Assembly: GCA_025451135.1 (NCBI GenBank)
Contig: JANWKW010000009.1
Coordinates: forward strand, 1 to 7,598
Origin: Vulcanimicrobiia bacterium
Lineage (GTDB): Bacteria > Vulcanimicrobiota > Vulcanimicrobiia > Vulcanimicrobiales > Vulcanimicrobiaceae
DNA length: 7,598 nt
Direction of reading: 5' to 3'
In this document: piece by piece, positions 5,265-7,598 of the stretch
Layout: each line of letters begins with the position of its first letter
Numbering within the stretch: position 1 is the first letter of the stretch
Notes under the pieces: generated by a model
The model's input: only the letters and a program-made list of their open reading frames with translations
Database searches by the model: none
Told to the model about the DNA's origin: nothing
Translations under genes and position numbers: made by a program

Positions 5265-7598
5265 ATGAAGCATGTACGGGTCTGCCTGCTCCTAGCCGCC
5301 TGCACGCTCTTGCTCGGTGCGACGCACCCGGCGCCGCGCCCCGAACGTACGCCGCATCTCGCAGGGGACGTGCTCCCGGATGCGTACGACCTGACCCTCG
5401 AACCCGAGGTCGCGACCGCGACCGAGCATCGGGCCGGGACCGTCGCCGGATCGGAGACGATCGACGTCCGGGTGCTCGCACCGGCCGGCGAGATCGTGCT
5501 CAATGCCGCACGGATCGCCGTGCTCTCCGCGCAGATCGACGATCAGCCGGCTCGCGTCGCGATCTACCCGGTCGCGCAGCAGATCGCGCTGGCGAACGGC
5601 CGTACGCTCGGAGTCGGAAAGCATCGGATCGCGCTGCGCTTCGTCGGCAACATCCTCTCGGACGCGGCGGGACTGTGGCCCGACAATTTCAACGGGGATG
5701 CACCTAACCTGGTCTCGACCTTCGAAGCGGCGCGCGCGCGAACGCTCTTCCCCTGTTTCGACGAACCGGCGTATCGCGCGTCGTTCCGCATCCGCGTCGT
5801 CGCTCCGACGGCGTGGACGGTCGTATCGAACATGCCGCTCGAGACGAAGACGCCCATTCCGACGTCCACGAAGAGCACGTTCGCGTTTGCGCCGACGCCG
5901 CCCATGCCGACCTATCTGCTGACGCTCGACATGGGCGTCTTCTCGGCGGTCCGCGGATCCGCGGGTGCGACGCCCGTCACCGTCTACGTACGGCCCGGAC
6001 AAGAGCCGATCGGGCGATCGATCTTGGCGACGGCGCAAGCGGTGATCCCGTACTACGAGGATCTGCTCGGGAGCCCGTTCCCGATGCCCAAGCTCGACTA
6101 CGTGGTCGGTTCCGGCGTGCTCAACGACACGCACGAGGGCTGGGGCGCGATCACCACGTTCACCGAATACGACGCGAGCGGCGCGCAGATGGGCGGCGGC
6201 ATCCCCGGCCGGCAGATCGCGTTCTCCTACGTCGCGTTTCCTATCGCCCAGCAGTGGTTCGGCGGATCGGTCGGCATCGCGTCGTTCGGCGACGCGTGGG
6301 CGACCAACGGCCTCGCGTCGTGGGCCGAAGCGCGGGCCGAGACTGCGCTGCACCCGGAGTTCCCGCCGCAAGATATCGACTGGGCGTGGAACGCCATCAG
6401 CTTGTGGGGCTCGCGGGCGCCGATCCACGGAACGGGGACGGACGATCGCGACGGCGCGGCGTTCGATGCGCTCTTCGCAGGCGCCACCGATACCGGACTG
6501 GCGGTGCTGCGCCAGTACGACGCGTACGTCGGCGACGCCGCGATGCGTGCCGCGGCGAAGGCCTATCTCGTCGGCAACGCCGGTCGAGCCGCGCGCGACG
6601 ACGCGTTCTGGACGAACTTCGGCACCGCCGCGGCCCGGGCGTACGGCACCGCATGGCTCGATCAACCGGGCGCTCCGGTCGTCGATATCGCAACGCACTG
6701 CGCCGCCGGCGTGCAGATCACCACCCTCACGCCGCGCCCGATCCGCTCGAACGACCTCCCGTCGCGCGCCCGCGCCGCATGGCCGATCCCGATCTCGTTG
6801 ACGAGCGGCGGTCGCACGCAGTGGGCGCTGTTGGGCGCCTCCGCACGACGCGTGTCGACCGGCGGATGCGGCTCGACGCCCGTCGCGAACCTCGGGCTAC
6901 GTCCCCCCTACCTGGTCCACTACGATAGCGCCGACCTTGCCGCGCTCGGGCGCGATGCACGGCTAACCTGGGTCGATCGCTTGCGTCTGCTTCGCGACAC
7001 CAGCACGCTCTATCGGGGCGGCGGCGCGACGCTGCCGGAACTGCTCGCAGCGCTCGACGGCTATCGCGCCGTCGGGGCAGACGATCTGCCCTTCGGCCTC
7101 GATACCGATCTGATCGCCGCGGCGACCGCCCTGCGCGACTCGCCGTGGGAGGCCCGGTTCGCGGCGAGCGTCGGACGGACGTACGTGCCGTTGCTGCGGG
7201 GCGTCGGTTTCCTCCCCAAGCAGCGGCCGTCGCTCGATCTCGCGCGCTCCTACCTGCTGCTGGCGCTGGCGCCCGACCGGGACCTTGCGAACGACGCGAT
7301 CGCGGCATGGCGCACGTCGCGGACGACACCCGGTCTGTTCGGGATGTCGTATTGGGCGTTCGAACCATTCGCAGCGTCGGCAGCGAACGCGAGCGATGTC
7401 GACTGGGCGCTTGCCCATCTCGACGACCGGCACCAGGTCTACCCCGGCCGGTTCCTGTGGGGTGTCCGCGACCCGGTCGAAGTCGCGCGCGTGCTCTCGA
7501 CGCTTTCGAGCAGCCGGCGCTTCTATGCGAGCACGCTCTGGGCGATGGGGACGTATAGTCCGGCGTTCATCTCGGCGTACCTCGACGGACACGTGGCC
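5265..7598 (+). CDS. Secreted M1-aminopeptidase-fold protein lacking the zinc site (pseudo-peptidase), 3' end outside window
   Basis: The frame is open for 778 codons from the ATG at 5265 to the window end, close to a full M1 protein. Residues 1-23 form a signal peptide (core VCLLLAACTLLLGA). The N-terminal M1 domain is clear: LPDAYDLTLEPE (37-48), FEAARARTLFPCFDEPAYRA (153-172) and YYEDLLGSPFPMPKLDYV (263-280). At the active site the fold markers remain but the chemistry is gone. HExxH is F325-P-I-A-Q329, followed by the conserved QWFG. The third zinc ligand of WLNEGFA is Asn348 (WATNGLA), exactly 18 residues after Q329 as in active enzymes. GxMEN is DTHEG (288-292), keeping only Glu291. The transition-state Tyr of SYxKG aligns with Thr408. 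The remaining sequence looks like the helical C-terminal part. It is therefore predicted to be catalytically inactive, perhaps a peptide-binding or partner protein. The S9 stop is 20 bp upstream, so an operon is likely. No SD is seen before the ATG. Confidence 0.88.
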   Translation, partial: MKHVRVCLLLAACTLLLGATHPAPRPERTPHLAGDVLPDAYDLTLEPEVATATEHRAGTVAGSETIDVRVLAPAGEIVLNAARIAVLSAQIDDQPARVAIYPVAQQIALANGRTLGVGKHRIALRFVGNILSDAAGLWPDNFNGDAPNLVSTFEAARARTLFPCFDEPAYRASFRIRVVAPTAWTVVSNMPLETKTPIPTSTKSTFAFAPTPPMPTYLLTLDMGVFSAVRGSAGATPVTVYVRPGQEPIGRSILATAQAVIPYYEDLLGSPFPMPKLDYVVGSGVLNDTHEGWGAITTFTEYDASGAQMGGGIPGRQIAFSYVAFPIAQQWFGGSVGIASFGDAWATNGLASWAEARAETALHPEFPPQDIDWAWNAISLWGSRAPIHGTGTDDRDGAAFDALFAGATDTGLAVLRQYDAYVGDAAMRAAAKAYLVGNAGRAARDDAFWTNFGTAAARAYGTAWLDQPGAPVVDIATHCAAGVQITTLTPRPIRSNDLPSRARAAWPIPISLTSGGRTQWALLGASARRVSTGGCGSTPVANLGLRPPYLVHYDSADLAALGRDARLTWVDRLRLLRDTSTLYRGGGATLPELLAALDGYRAVGADDLPFGLDTDLIAAATALRDSPWEARFAASVGRTYVPLLRGVGFLPKQRPSLDLARSYLLLALAPDRDLANDAIAAWRTSRTTPGLFGMSYWAFEPFAASAANASDVDWALAHLDDRHQVYPGRFLWGVRDPVEVARVLSTLSSSRRFYASTLWAMGTYSPAFISAYLDGHVA

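Noticed and set aside
5292..5303. Lipobox-like LAAC at residues 10-13 of the M1-like protein
   Set aside because: Only a short hydrophobic stretch precedes the Cys and the hydrophobic core continues well past it, so an ordinary signal peptide cleaved near residues 20-23 fits better. A lipoprotein is not fully excluded.
3457..5481. A 674-codon open frame on the minus strand
   Set aside because: It lies antisense to the S9 gene, which has a signal peptide and a full catalytic triad. The antisense product is Arg/Val/Gly-rich with no recognisable domain, as expected from GC bias.
5292..6698. A 468-codon open frame on the minus strand
   Set aside because: It is the antisense shadow of the M1-fold gene, which has clear family motifs in its own frame; the shadow is Arg-rich with no domain.
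5813..6928. A 371-codon plus-strand frame within the M1-fold gene
   Set aside because: It is out of frame with the M1 motifs and is an arginine-rich product without recognisable features.
5265..7598. The M1-fold gene as a decayed pseudogene
   Set aside because: 778 uninterrupted codons, an intact signal peptide, well-preserved non-catalytic M1 motifs and exact motif spacing argue for a maintained protein rather than decay.

Overview
This is a high-GC bacterial window with seven protein genes. Two of them run off the window edges. Nearly all of the sequence is coding, the largest gap is 57 bp, and most starts lack a good Shine-Dalgarno sequence. I see no RNA gene, mobile element or CRISPR array. 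The GC-rich codon use, weak SD signals and a Bacteroidota/Acidobacteriota-like S9 peptidase suggest an environmental, deep-branching phylum such as Eremiobacterota (WPS-2). That assignment is an inference from general impression, not a proven placement.

Left part (1-1484): the minus strand carries the first 170 codons of trmD, the tRNA m1G37 methyltransferase. Its ATG lies only 9 bp from the ATG of a divergent plus-strand gene for a small TPR protein, and the two starts form a perfect 8-bp inverted repeat. The TPR gene overlaps by ATGA with a gene for a free-standing Clp N-domain protein (two Clp repeats, no AAA+ ATPase). This suggests a translationally coupled pair of interaction proteins.

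Middle (1492-2346): an unrecognised 156-residue protein on the minus strand converges on the Clp-N gene with a 7-bp gap. It diverges from tatA (twin-arginine translocase pore subunit) with 57 bp between the starts.

Right part (2020-7598): tatA, a secreted S9-family prolyl-oligopeptidase-like peptidase (956 aa, complete Ser-Asp-His triad) and a secreted M1-aminopeptidase-fold protein (778 codons, still open at the window end) follow one another with gaps of 27 and 20 bp. They are probably one transcription unit.

The most striking observation is that the M1-fold protein has lost every zinc ligand and catalytic residue I can place, except the glutamate of the GxMEN motif. The motif spacing is nevertheless exactly that of active M1 enzymes and the reading frame is intact. 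It looks like an exported pseudo-aminopeptidase encoded directly behind an intact S9 peptidase.
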